Assembly (NCBI GenBank): GCA_964481655.1 | Contig: CAYZVO010000007.1 | Location: 1 to 64,000 of the forward strand | DNA from: CALDOK01 sp964481655 | Lineage (GTDB): Bacteria > Myxococcota_A > UBA796 > JAFGLY01 | DNA length: 64,000 nt | Direction of reading: 5' to 3' | In this document: positions 9,018 to 19,443 of the stretch, piece after piece | Position numbering within the stretch: position 1 is the first letter of the stretch | Layout of the letters: each line of letters starts with the position of its first letter | Made by a program: the position numbers and the translations under genes | The notes under the pieces: model-generated | The model's input: only the letters and a program-made list of their open reading frames with translations | What the model was told of the DNA's origin: nothing | Databases searched by the model: none

Positions 9018-10156
9018 TCATCGGCTCCCGCGCGGAGTGGATCGAGCGCGCCTTCGGCGCCTGGCAGAGGCTCCCTCGATCCGCCCGGCAGGGCCTGGCC
9101 CGGGCGATGGCGGTGCGGGCGGCCCGGCGCCTCGCGCGGCTCGAGGGGCCGATGCGGGTGGTGTTCTTCGTCACCCACCGCTGCACCCGGCGCTGCCGCT
9201 TCTGCCTCTACCACCGCCACCTCGAGGGGCCCGACGCCGTCGCTGGCGAGCTCGATCTCGCCGAGATCGAGACCCTCGCCCGCTCCCTGCCCGAGCGGCT
9301 CGGCCTGCTGACCCTCACCGGGGGCGAGCCCTTCCTGCGCGAGGAACTGCCCGCCATCGCCGGGCTGTTCGACCGCCACAACCGCACCCGCAAGCTGTCG
9401 CTGATCACCAACGGCGATCTGCCCGCGCGGGCCGAGGCCGCGGTCCTCGAGATCCTCCGGAGCACGGCGCTGTCGGTGGATCTGCAGGTCTCCATCCAGC
9501 GGCCCGCGGACCTCGAGCCCGACCAGCCCGCCGGGCAGACCCTGCGTCGCTTCGTGGGCATCGCCCGCCAGCACTCCCGTGTGGGGGTGGTCACGGCCCT
9601 GAGCACCATCAGCCGGGACAACCACGAGCAGCTCGAAGAGCTCTCCCGGCGGCTGGCCGGCAGCTGGGAGGTGCACCACAAGTTCCAGCTGGTGCGCGGC
9701 ATCCCCGATCACGTCTTCCCCAGCCCCACAGGCTGCCTCTCGACCCTCTCGCCCCCCGAGCTGTCCTCCCTGATGCTCTCGGCAGAGCAGGAGCGGGCGC
9801 TGCTGGCGCGGATGGAGCGGGCGGTCGCCGACGCCCGGTACCCGCTGCTGAGCCGGGCCGAGCTGGTGCAGCTGGCCCTCACCATGGAGATCGCGGCCAC
9901 GGGCCAGGCGCCCTTCCCCTGTCGCGCGGGCGATGTGGAGTGCACCATCTTCGAGGACGGGCGGGTGTCGGTCTGCGAGAACCTGGCCGCGTCGGCGTCC
10001 CTGCGGGAGCACGGCATGGACCTGGGCGCCCTGTGGCACTCCCCCGGGCTCGAGGCGGCCCGGGCCAGCGTGGCGGGCTGCGCCTGCACCCACCCCTGCA
10101 ACCTGTCCACGGCGATGCTGCACCACCCCGCGGGCCTGGAGCGCCTGCTGGGCTAG
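9008..10156 (+). CDS. Radical SAM protein with SPASM-like C-terminus
   Basis: A 382-residue protein. CTRRCRFC (C59/C63/C66) is the [4Fe-4S]-SAM motif, LTLTGGEPFLREEL is the GGEP SAM-binding motif, and LSLITNGDL follows. The C-terminal third has paired Cys in FPCRAGDVECTIFEDGRVSVCENL and CACTHPCN, as in SPASM/twitch domains that carry extra Fe-S clusters. The GTG start lies inside the end of the glycosyltransferase gene (10-bp overlap), so the two are translationally coupled. A role in modifying the product of the glycosyltransferase, or a carrier, is inferred from context only. Most SPASM enzymes of known function modify peptides, and no precursor peptide was recognised nearby. Confidence 0.8.
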   Translation: MDLIIGSRAEWIERAFGAWQRLPRSARQGLARAMAVRAARRLARLEGPMRVVFFVTHRCTRRCRFCLYHRHLEGPDAVAGELDLAEIETLARSLPERLGLLTLTGGEPFLREELPAIAGLFDRHNRTRKLSLITNGDLPARAEAAVLEILRSTALSVDLQVSIQRPADLEPDQPAGQTLRRFVGIARQHSRVGVVTALSTISRDNHEQLEELSRRLAGSWEVHHKFQLVRGIPDHVFPSPTGCLSTLSPPELSSLMLSAEQERALLARMERAVADARYPLLSRAELVQLALTMEIAATGQAPFPCRAGDVECTIFEDGRVSVCENLAASASLREHGMDLGALWHSPGLEAARASVAGCACTHPCNLSTAMLHHPAGLERLLG

Positions 10157-10214
10157 CCGCCGGGCGAGCGAGCCGGGCGCTCGCGGAATATGCGAGAGGT
10201 GGTGACCCCGAGCC

Positions 10215-10625
10215 ATGGTGGAGTCCATGTCCGATCTGTCCAGCTCGTTCTCGCAAGGTGGCAGCATGATGGCCGTCGTGCTGCTGCTGGACGTGGCGGG
10301 CCTGCTGGCGCTGCTCCTGTCTTGGCTGGTGGCCCTCGTGGCCCGGATCCGGGGTCGCACGGGCTTCTTCGTCAAGACCATCCCGGCGCTGGTGATGATG
10401 GGGGCCTTCCTGCCCGCCATCGCGGGCCTGGTGGGCTACCTGCAGGGCCGCAGCGCGGCCATCGCGGCGGCCAGCCACGCCTCTCCGGCCATGCGCGAGG
10501 AGCTGCTCGCCCACGGCCTCGACGTCGCCCTCATCCCGCTGCAGTTCGGCGGCGTCAGCACCATCCTGCTGGGCAGCATGGCGGTGCTCGCGCTGATGAT
10601 CGCGCCCTGGAGCGCCCGGCGCTGA
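10215..10625 (+). CDS. Small membrane protein, MotA/TolQ/ExbB-like in layout
   Basis: A 136-residue protein with three hydrophobic segments (about 18-42, 52-75 and 106-130). The start SSSFSQGGSMMAVVLLLDVAGL followed by a basic loop resembles the first helix of MotA/TolQ/ExbB proton-channel proteins, but the protein is much shorter than that family (about 200 or more residues). It lies 58 bases after the radical SAM gene in the same direction and is followed by a strong hairpin, so it probably ends that transcript. The function is unknown. Confidence 0.6.
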   Translation: MVESMSDLSSSFSQGGSMMAVVLLLDVAGLLALLLSWLVALVARIRGRTGFFVKTIPALVMMGAFLPAIAGLVGYLQGRSAAIAAASHASPAMREELLAHGLDVALIPLQFGGVSTILLGSMAVLALMIAPWSARR

Positions 10626-10641
10626 GCCCTGAAGAAACAGC

Positions 10642-10668
10642 CCGCCCCCCACACATTCGGGGGGGCGG
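10642..10668 (+). terminator. GC-rich hairpin after the 8-10.6 kb gene group
   Basis: CCGCCCCCC and its near-complement GGGGGGGCGG are separated by an eight-base loop, 16 bases after the stop codon at 10625. There is no U-tract, so it would act as a simple stem or a Rho-assisted end. Confidence 0.5.
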
Positions 10669-10890
10669 AGCGCGTCTCCAGGTGTCTTCGACGGCGGCGC
10701 TGTCCAGCCCCGAATCCTTTGGGCAGGGTTGGTGTTGGTTCGCCCCGGGTCCACGCGTCACGCTCGGTGTGCCATTCCCCTTGTCCCGTACGGATACGGT
10801 TCGAGAAGAGCGAGACATGCCGCACCGGGACAGGGCCGAACAGCGTCGCAGAGATGTCGAAGATCGCCTTTCATCAAAGTTGTGATGCAG
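10669..10890. other. Non-coding intergenic stretch before the aminotransferase gene
   Basis: The whole interval 10626-10981 has no convincing gene and is richer in A+T than its surroundings. TACGGA and TACGGT occur in tandem at 10789-10800 and could be -10 elements. If so, the aminotransferase mRNA would have a leader of about 180 bases. Confidence 0.4.
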
Positions 10891-10930
10891 GCTGGGAAAT
10901 CCGATCACCCGCCGCTGATTTTTTTCCAGC
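10891..10930 (+). promoter_or_regulatory. Leader hairpin upstream of the aminotransferase gene
   Basis: GCTGGGAAAT and ATTTTTTTCCAGC are complementary (one G-U pair) and enclose a second short stem, GATCA/TGATT, around an eight-base loop. The element sits about 50 bases before the GTG at 10982 and could be an RNA regulatory structure or a protein site. No known riboswitch was recognised. Confidence 0.3.
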
Positions 10931-10981
10931 TGCCGCGATAAACAGCCCGTCCAGCGAATCCCTCGACCCACAGGAGGTCCC

Positions 10982-12295
10982 GTGACCGCGCCTCAGCTCT
11001 CCGCCCACTTCGCCGCCCGCAAGCCCTCGGCCATCCGCATGGCCCAGATCGAGTTCATGAAGCGCACCGACGCCGTGGCCTCGGTCAACGCCGCCATCGG
11101 CAACGTCAGCCTGCCCATGCACCCGGCCATGCAGGCCCGCATGCGCAGCCTCGGCGCGCCCGACTCTCCCTTCGCCGACGGCGTGGTCAAGTACAGCGCC
11201 ACCGTCGGCATCCCCGAGTGTCAGCAGGCCTTCCTGAACATCATCGCCTCGAGCGGCTTCGCCACCGACGGCCTCCACGTCCAGGTCACCGACGGCGGCT
11301 CCGCGGCCATGGAGCTGGTCATCGTGGGCATCTGCGGCCCCGCCGGCAGCGACGAGCGCCCGCTGATGCTCATCGACGCGGCCTACACCAACTACCTGGC
11401 CATGGCCGCCCGCACCGGCCGCGCCACCTGCAGCGTGCAGCGCACCCTGGGCGCCGACGGCAAGTTCGGCCTGCCCGACCTCGCCGAGATCGAGGCCGCC
11501 ATCCAGCAGCACCGCCCCGGCGGCATCGTGGTGATCCCCTACGACAACCCCACCGGCCACTACTACGACCACGACACCCTGGTCACCCTGGCCCAGCTGT
11601 GCGTGAAGTACGACCTGTGGATGATCAGCGACGAGGCCTACCGCGAGCTGTTCTACACCGGCCAGCGCACCTCGAGCGTCTGGGCCATCACCGAAGACGA
11701 GGTCCCCGGCATCACCGGCCGCCGCATCAGCATCGAGACCGCCAGCAAGGTCTGGAGCGCCTGCGGCCTGCGCACCGGGGCCCTGGTCTCCGACAGCGCC
11801 GACTTCCACGCCAAGGCCGTGGCCGAGAACACCGCCAACCTCTGCCCGAACATCCTCGGACAGTGGATCTTCGCCTCCCTGGCCCACGAGTCCCACGAGG
11901 ACCTGCAGGCCTGGTACCAGCAGCAGCGCGACTACTACGCCGACATGCTCACCTCGGTCTCGGCGGGCCTGCGCGAGCTGGTCCCCGGCATCATCGTCTC
12001 GAGCCCCGACGCCAGCATCTACTCGGTGATCGAGGTGCGGGACTGCGTGAAGCCCGGCTTCGACGCCATGGACTTCGTGATGTACTGCGCCCAGCGCGGC
12101 GCGGTGGACATCGACGGCGAGCAGCTCACCCTGCTGGTCAGCCCGATGGCCGGCTTCTACCGGCCGGTGCCCGGGCAGGACAACCCCGGCCACACCCAGA
12201 TGCGGATCGCCTACGTGGAGACCCCGGATCGCATGAAGCTGCTGCCGCGGCTCTTCGCCACCCTGCTCGAGCAGTACGAAGCCGGCCGGGGTTAG
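10982..12295 (+). CDS. PLP-dependent aminotransferase, class I/II
   Basis: A 437-residue fold-type I aminotransferase, cytoplasmic. The visible family features are the Asn-Pro of PYDNPTGHYY (cofactor/substrate region), SDEAYRELFY (Asp contacting the PLP pyridine, plus Tyr), and the Schiff-base Lys in SIETASKVWSACGLRTG followed by the phosphate-binding Arg. The GTG start follows AGGAGGT with ideal spacing. Substrate specificity cannot be read from the sequence. It is followed after 27 bases by the SGNH/solute-binding fusion gene, which has its own -10-like element. Long-leader expression control is possible (see the hairpin upstream). Confidence 0.9.
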   Translation: MTAPQLSAHFAARKPSAIRMAQIEFMKRTDAVASVNAAIGNVSLPMHPAMQARMRSLGAPDSPFADGVVKYSATVGIPECQQAFLNIIASSGFATDGLHVQVTDGGSAAMELVIVGICGPAGSDERPLMLIDAAYTNYLAMAARTGRATCSVQRTLGADGKFGLPDLAEIEAAIQQHRPGGIVVIPYDNPTGHYYDHDTLVTLAQLCVKYDLWMISDEAYRELFYTGQRTSSVWAITEDEVPGITGRRISIETASKVWSACGLRTGALVSDSADFHAKAVAENTANLCPNILGQWIFASLAHESHEDLQAWYQQQRDYYADMLTSVSAGLRELVPGIIVSSPDASIYSVIEVRDCVKPGFDAMDFVMYCAQRGAVDIDGEQLTLLVSPMAGFYRPVPGQDNPGHTQMRIAYVETPDRMKLLPRLFATLLEQYEAGRG

Positions 12296-12298
12296 CAG

Positions 12299-12304
12299 TA
12301 CGCT
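12299..12304 (+). promoter_or_regulatory. Putative -10 element (TACGCT)
   Basis: TACGCT lies 18 bases before the TTG at 12323. A GGAG lies between them, so this promoter would give a short leader with a ribosome-binding site. Confidence 0.35.
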
Positions 12305-12322
12305 CCCCCCACGGAGCGCCCC

Positions 12323-14590
12323 TTGACCGACGCCGCGCGCCAGCGCCTGCGCCCCCTGCTGCTCGGGCTGGTGATCCTGGCCCTGGATGCGGTGGTGCTG
12401 CTGCCGGCCCTGCTGTGGAGTCGCTCGGTGGTGCCCGGCTGGAAGAAGGGTCCGCTCATCGATCCGGCGGCTCCCTACAGCCCCGAGAACGCCATCGTGC
12501 TCGCGGCGGTGGCGGCCGTGATCGCCATCGATGTCTACCTGCTGGGGTTGTTCCTGGCCCAGCGCAGGCTGGGGCGCCGGCGCTGGCTGCCGGTCGTCGC
12601 GCTGCTGGCGGCGCTGGGGGCGGCGGAGCTCGGCATCCGGGGATGGCTGGCGGTGGACATGGTCACCTACTTCCGGCCCCATCCCAGCCTGCACTGGCAG
12701 GTGCGCCCGCACCTGGACGACTTCCAGTCCGAAGGCGGCAGTACGGGGAAGATCACCACCAACGGCGACGGGATGCGCGAGGTCGATCTGCCTCGCCACA
12801 AGGATGCGGACGAGCTGCGGGTGCTGGTGCTGGGGGACTCGTCGAACTTCGGCCACGGGGTGGACGGCGACGAGATGTGGTCGAGCCAGCTCGAGCAGCT
12901 CATCGGTGGCGGGCTCGAGGGCCGCAGCATCCGGGTGCTCAACGGCGCCTGCCCGGGCTGGACCACCTTCCAGGCGCGGGTCTTCATGGACGAGCTGGGC
13001 CTGGCCTACGAGCCGGATGTGGTCATCGCCGGTTTCAACAACGATCCCGGCCCCGACTACCTCGGCGACGCCGCCCGGCTGACCCCGGAGCCCCTGCGGA
13101 CCCTCAACGGGATCCTCTGGCGCTCGGAGGTCTACCTGCTGGCCCGGGAGGCGGTCCTGGCTTCGGTGCGACGGCTGCAGCCCACCAGCTACCAGCACTA
13201 CACCGCGCGGCAGGCTGGCAACGCCCCCGAGTACGGCAAGCTGGCGGAGCCCGAGGCGGAGACCCTGGTGCCCCGGGTGCCCATGGCCAGCTTCCTGGAC
13301 AACCTGCGCGCCCTGCATGCCCTCGGTGAGGAACAGGGCTTCCGCTTCGTGTGGATCGACATGCCCATCAACCGCAGCCAGCCTCAGCTGGTGGAGCGCT
13401 ACGTCGATCCCGCCTATCGGGAGGCCGCCGACGCGCTGGCCTCGGAGCTGGGCTTCCCGGTGGTCCGGGCCGACGACGCCTTCCGACGCCACCCTCCGGG
13501 GCGGCTGCACCTGCCCCAGCACGTCTTCCACCCCGACCCCCGCGGGCACCGCCTGCTGGCTGAGCTGGTGGCCCACACCATCAGCGCCGAGGGGGTCATC
13601 GACGGGCTCGAGCCCATCGCCCCGCCTCGGGAGCCGCCGGCCCCGCGGGCCCTCCCCCCGGGTGAGCTGCGCTTCGGCTGCTCCAGCCTCACCCCGGTCC
13701 ACGCCCACGTGGCCGCGGTGCTGCAGGAGCGCCCGGAGCTGCTGGAGGAGCTGGGGCTCGAGCTCGAGCTGTCCCTGTACCCGTCAGGCAAGGCACAGGG
13801 TCGAGACGTGGCCAACGGGCAGCTGCAGGCCTTCTTCACCTGTGGGGTGCCCGCGGTGCAGATGCTCACCAGCCATCCACCCTCGAGGGTCGTGAGCTCC
13901 CCCGGTGAGCTGGGGCGCATCGCGGTTGTGGCTCGCCGCGCGGTGGCCACGGAGCTGTCCGGCTTGGCCGGGGCCCGCGTGGGCCTGGTGGAGGGCTCGA
14001 CCCCGGCCATGGACTGGGAGGTCTGGGGCGAGGGGCTCGGAGCCACCGTGGTGCCCGTCCGCACCGAGGAGCTCGGCGACGCCTTGAGCGCGGGCCGCAT
14101 CGACGCTGCGGTGAGCTGGGATCCCTGGGTCGAGCAGTGGCTCCAGGATGACCCCGAGGCGCTGCTGGTCGTGGCCGAGCGACCCTTCTGGTCACAGCTG
14201 GCGCTGGACACCCGCTGGGCCTCGGCCCGGGGCGAGCAGGCGGCGGCCGTGGTGACGCTGGTGGAGCGAGCCCTGGCCATCGCCGCGGCCGATCGCGAGC
14301 ACTACGACGCGGTGGTCGCCGAGCTGTCGGGCTGGCCCGTCGAGGTGGTCCGGGCCGTGGCCGACCGCAACGCCATCCTGGCGGGCGCCAGGGACGCACA
14401 GCTCCAGCCCCTGGACGCGGCCACCGAGGAGCTGCTGCGCTCCGCCCGCTTCGTGCACGGCGAGCGGGCCGACGGGGCCAGCCTGATGGCGCCGGCCCCC
14501 GGGGTCAGCCCCGGTTCGGGTGGCCGTACTCCCGCACCACCGGCGGACGCAGGGCCCGGTGGGAGTGGGGGACCTTCGCCTCGTCGTTGA
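12323..14590 (+). CDS. Membrane-anchored SGNH hydrolase fused to a periplasmic solute-binding domain
   Basis: A 755-residue protein. Three helices (about 11-32, 57-79 and 88-107) precede an SGNH/GDSL-type domain (about 165-420) with block I LVLGDSSNFGHG (Asp172-Ser173), a Gly block (NGACPGWTT), block III AGFNNDPGP and block V VFHPDPRGHR carrying the catalytic Asp and His. From about 448 to 725 it resembles an NMT1/SsuA/ThiY-type solute-binding protein (LRFGCSSLTPVHAHV, then GARVGLVEGSTPAMDW and AGRIDAAVSWDPW). The last 40 residues are low-complexity and overlap the convergent lipoprotein gene by 86 bases. The TTG start has GGAG upstream. SGNH enzymes of this layout often add or remove acyl groups on surface polysaccharides. 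The joining with a binding-protein domain is unusual and its role unknown. No ABC permease or ATPase is nearby. Confidence 0.75.
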   Translation: MTDAARQRLRPLLLGLVILALDAVVLLPALLWSRSVVPGWKKGPLIDPAAPYSPENAIVLAAVAAVIAIDVYLLGLFLAQRRLGRRRWLPVVALLAALGAAELGIRGWLAVDMVTYFRPHPSLHWQVRPHLDDFQSEGGSTGKITTNGDGMREVDLPRHKDADELRVLVLGDSSNFGHGVDGDEMWSSQLEQLIGGGLEGRSIRVLNGACPGWTTFQARVFMDELGLAYEPDVVIAGFNNDPGPDYLGDAARLTPEPLRTLNGILWRSEVYLLAREAVLASVRRLQPTSYQHYTARQAGNAPEYGKLAEPEAETLVPRVPMASFLDNLRALHALGEEQGFRFVWIDMPINRSQPQLVERYVDPAYREAADALASELGFPVVRADDAFRRHPPGRLHLPQHVFHPDPRGHRLLAELVAHTISAEGVIDGLEPIAPPREPPAPRALPPGELRFGCSSLTPVHAHVAAVLQERPELLEELGLELELSLYPSGKAQGRDVANGQLQAFFTCGVPAVQMLTSHPPSRVVSSPGELGRIAVVARRAVATELSGLAGARVGLVEGSTPAMDWEVWGEGLGATVVPVRTEELGDALSAGRIDAAVSWDPWVEQWLQDDPEALLVVAERPFWSQLALDTRWASARGEQAAAVVTLVERALAIAAADREHYDAVVAELSGWPVEVVRAVADRNAILAGARDAQLQPLDAATEELLRSARFVHGERADGASLMAPAPGVSPGSGGRTPAPPADAGPGGSGGPSPRR

Positions 14591-16523
14591 ACGAGAAGCG
14601 CATGTGCAGCAGATCGTCCTCGCGGGCCAGCAGGCCCAGGGCCCAGTGGGCCGCGTGGAGGTCGGGGGTGGCCGGGGTGAGGGCGCGGACCGTCACGCTG
14701 GGATCCCGGGTCCAGGCCTCGGGGTCGGCGGCGGCGGCGGTCCGGCGCACCAGCAGCGAGGGCTCGGCGGGGGTGACCCGCTCGGGGTAGGCCCGGGCCC
14801 AGGCGGCCCGGACCCGCTCGTCAGGGTCGGCGCCCAGATCCTCGATGCTGCCGTGGGGCCCGAGGGAGGCCAGGGCCTCGACGGCCCGCAGGCGCTGCTC
14901 GGCGTCCGGGTGCTCGAGCAGCGCTTCCACCGGCTCCCGCGGGAAGGCGCCGATGCGGCGCAGGGACTCGAGGGTGGTCACCACCACGTCTGGATCGGGG
15001 TCGTCGAGCAGAGGGACCAGCATGGGGGCGACCCCGGGGGCGGCCCCCAGGGCCTGGACCGCGGACTTGCGCACCTCGGGATCGGGGTCGTTCAGGGCGT
15101 CGCCGAGCAGCGCGGGGGCGTCGGCGCGGCCCGCCACGAACTTGCAGGCGTCCTTGCGGGTGGTGGCGTCGGCGCTGCCCAGCAGCGCGGCCAGGCCGGC
15201 GTCGTCGGCCGGCGGGTGGGGTGGCTCGTAGCGGCCAGCGTGCACCTGGCGCCCGTGACGCCGCAGGGCGATGGCGGCCTCGCCGGCCACGAGCAGGGCG
15301 CTGTCGCTGGCGGCGTCCTCGAGGGCCGGGATGGAGCGGGGGTCGCCGATGGTGGCGAGGGCGCGCACCGCGGTGCTGCGCATGAAGCTGTTGGGATCGT
15401 CCAGGGCGCCCGCGAGGGCCTCCACGGCGAGCTCGTCGGCCTGCATCCCCAGCGCGGCGGCGGCCTCGCGGCGCACGTCTACGTCGGGGTCCTCGATCAG
15501 CTGGGCCAGCAGCGCGGACTGGCCGGGCAGCCAGCCGAGCCCGAAGGCGGCCTTCCAGCGCTGGTAGGCGTCGGGGGAGCGCAGGGCCACGTCCGCCAGG
15601 GCCTGCTGCAGCTTTGGGCCGCGCTCCCCCCGCTGGGCCAGGCGGGCCAGGGCGTGGGCGGCGACCACGCGCACCACGCTCGAGGGGTCCCAGCACAGCT
15701 CCGCGAGCAAAGGCACGCGTTCCAGCCGGTCGGCGGCCCGTGCTCGGACCAGGGGCTCGGGGTCCCTGGCGAGGTGGATCAGCACGGCCTGCTCGGTGGT
15801 CGAGCTGGCCAACGCCAGGCGCGTGGCCACCTCGCGATCGACCATCAGGGCCATGTCGGGGTGCGCGAGGGCGGCGGTGGCCCGGGCGCGGGGATCGACG
15901 AGATCCACCGCGGCGGAGGGGACCAGGTGCTGGGCCAGGCCGGCCACCGGGGCGGGCGCGGACGGTGGCGGCGTGTAGGGCAGGTCGAAGTGCGCGGCGA
16001 TCACGCGGGCGGCCACCAGGCCGGCCACGGCGGGCTCCCCCACGGCGACGGAGGGATCCGCCCACAGGGCGGTGCTCGAGGCGGCGTCCACCACGTCCAC
16101 GCCGAGCCAGGGGAGCGCGGCGGCGGCCTCGGCGGCCCAGGACGTGTCGCCGGGGCCGAGCACCGCCACCACCGAGCCGCGCCCGCCGGGGCCCGAAGGC
16201 GCGGGCAGCGCCGCGCCGGGCTCGAGCCAGATCACGGCCAGCTCGCCCCGGGCCGGGGCCGGCAGGCGGCCATCCCACGGGTGGGTGGGCAGCCCCAGGG
16301 CGGGGGCCATGGCGTGGGCGCCGCTGGCGGGACCCGCGGGGAGCAGGACCGTGGCGACCCAGGGCCCGTCCCAGGACTCGGCGGTGGTGGGGGCCCCCTT
16401 GGCCGCGTATAGCTGGGGATCACCGAGCAGGTCGGCCTCGGCGGACCCGGCCGAGGGCGGCGTGGCCAGCTCGGTGGGTGGATCGGCCGTGCAGGCCCCG
16501 AGCAGGAGGACGAGCAGGCGCAA
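14505..16523 (-). CDS. Lipoprotein with HEAT-like repeats
   Basis: A 672-residue protein. The N-terminus is a short lipoprotein signal with lipobox LLGAC (Cys11). About 200 residues with no recognised domain follow. From about 220 onward there are many HEAT/PBS-lyase-type helical repeats, recognisable by recurring phrases such as DPEPLVRARAADRLE, DPDVDVRREAAAALG, DPNSFMRSTAVRALA and DPDPEVRKSAVQALG. These make a solenoid for protein-protein contact. The TTG start lies four bases after the stop of the FG-GAP/MopE lipoprotein gene, so the two form an operon and may work together at the cell surface. It overlaps the 3' end of the convergent SGNH fusion gene. Confidence 0.8.
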   Translation of the reverse strand: MRLLVLLLGACTADPPTELATPPSAGSAEADLLGDPQLYAAKGAPTTAESWDGPWVATVLLPAGPASGAHAMAPALGLPTHPWDGRLPAPARGELAVIWLEPGAALPAPSGPGGRGSVVAVLGPGDTSWAAEAAAALPWLGVDVVDAASSTALWADPSVAVGEPAVAGLVAARVIAAHFDLPYTPPPSAPAPVAGLAQHLVPSAAVDLVDPRARATAALAHPDMALMVDREVATRLALASSTTEQAVLIHLARDPEPLVRARAADRLERVPLLAELCWDPSSVVRVVAAHALARLAQRGERGPKLQQALADVALRSPDAYQRWKAAFGLGWLPGQSALLAQLIEDPDVDVRREAAAALGMQADELAVEALAGALDDPNSFMRSTAVRALATIGDPRSIPALEDAASDSALLVAGEAAIALRRHGRQVHAGRYEPPHPPADDAGLAALLGSADATTRKDACKFVAGRADAPALLGDALNDPDPEVRKSAVQALGAAPGVAPMLVPLLDDPDPDVVVTTLESLRRIGAFPREPVEALLEHPDAEQRLRAVEALASLGPHGSIEDLGADPDERVRAAWARAYPERVTPAEPSLLVRRTAAAADPEAWTRDPSVTVRALTPATPDLHAAHWALGLLAREDDLLHMRFSFNDEAKVPHSHRALRPPVVREYGHPNRG

Positions 16524-16527
16524 GCCG

Positions 16528-19371
<2,844 letters not shown>

Positions 19372-19391
19372 GGGGACCTCCGTGGAGGGGG

Positions 19392-19397
19392 ATCCTA
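19392..19397 (-). promoter_or_regulatory. Putative -10 element (TAGGAT) for the FG-GAP lipoprotein operon
   Basis: On the minus strand TAGGAT lies about 20 bases before the ATG at 19371, with GGAGGT between. It faces the oppositely directed TAGGCT at 19432-19437, so the two divergent promoters lie about 35 bases apart. Confidence 0.4.
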
Positions 19398-19431
19398 TCG
19401 CGGCGGGAGGCGCGGGGAGGCCGCCGCGGGC

Positions 19432-19437
19432 TAGGCT
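19432..19437 (+). promoter_or_regulatory. Putative -10 element (TAGGCT), leaderless start
   Basis: TAGGCT ends exactly six bases before the ATG at 19444 and no ribosome-binding site is present, as at 3546. Confidence 0.45.
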
Positions 19438-19443
19438 GGCAGT

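Noticed and set aside
10555..10971. Small minus-strand gene before the aminotransferase
   Set aside because: The predicted peptide is Arg/Ser-rich with no hydrophobic pattern or ribosome-binding site and spans the terminator hairpin.
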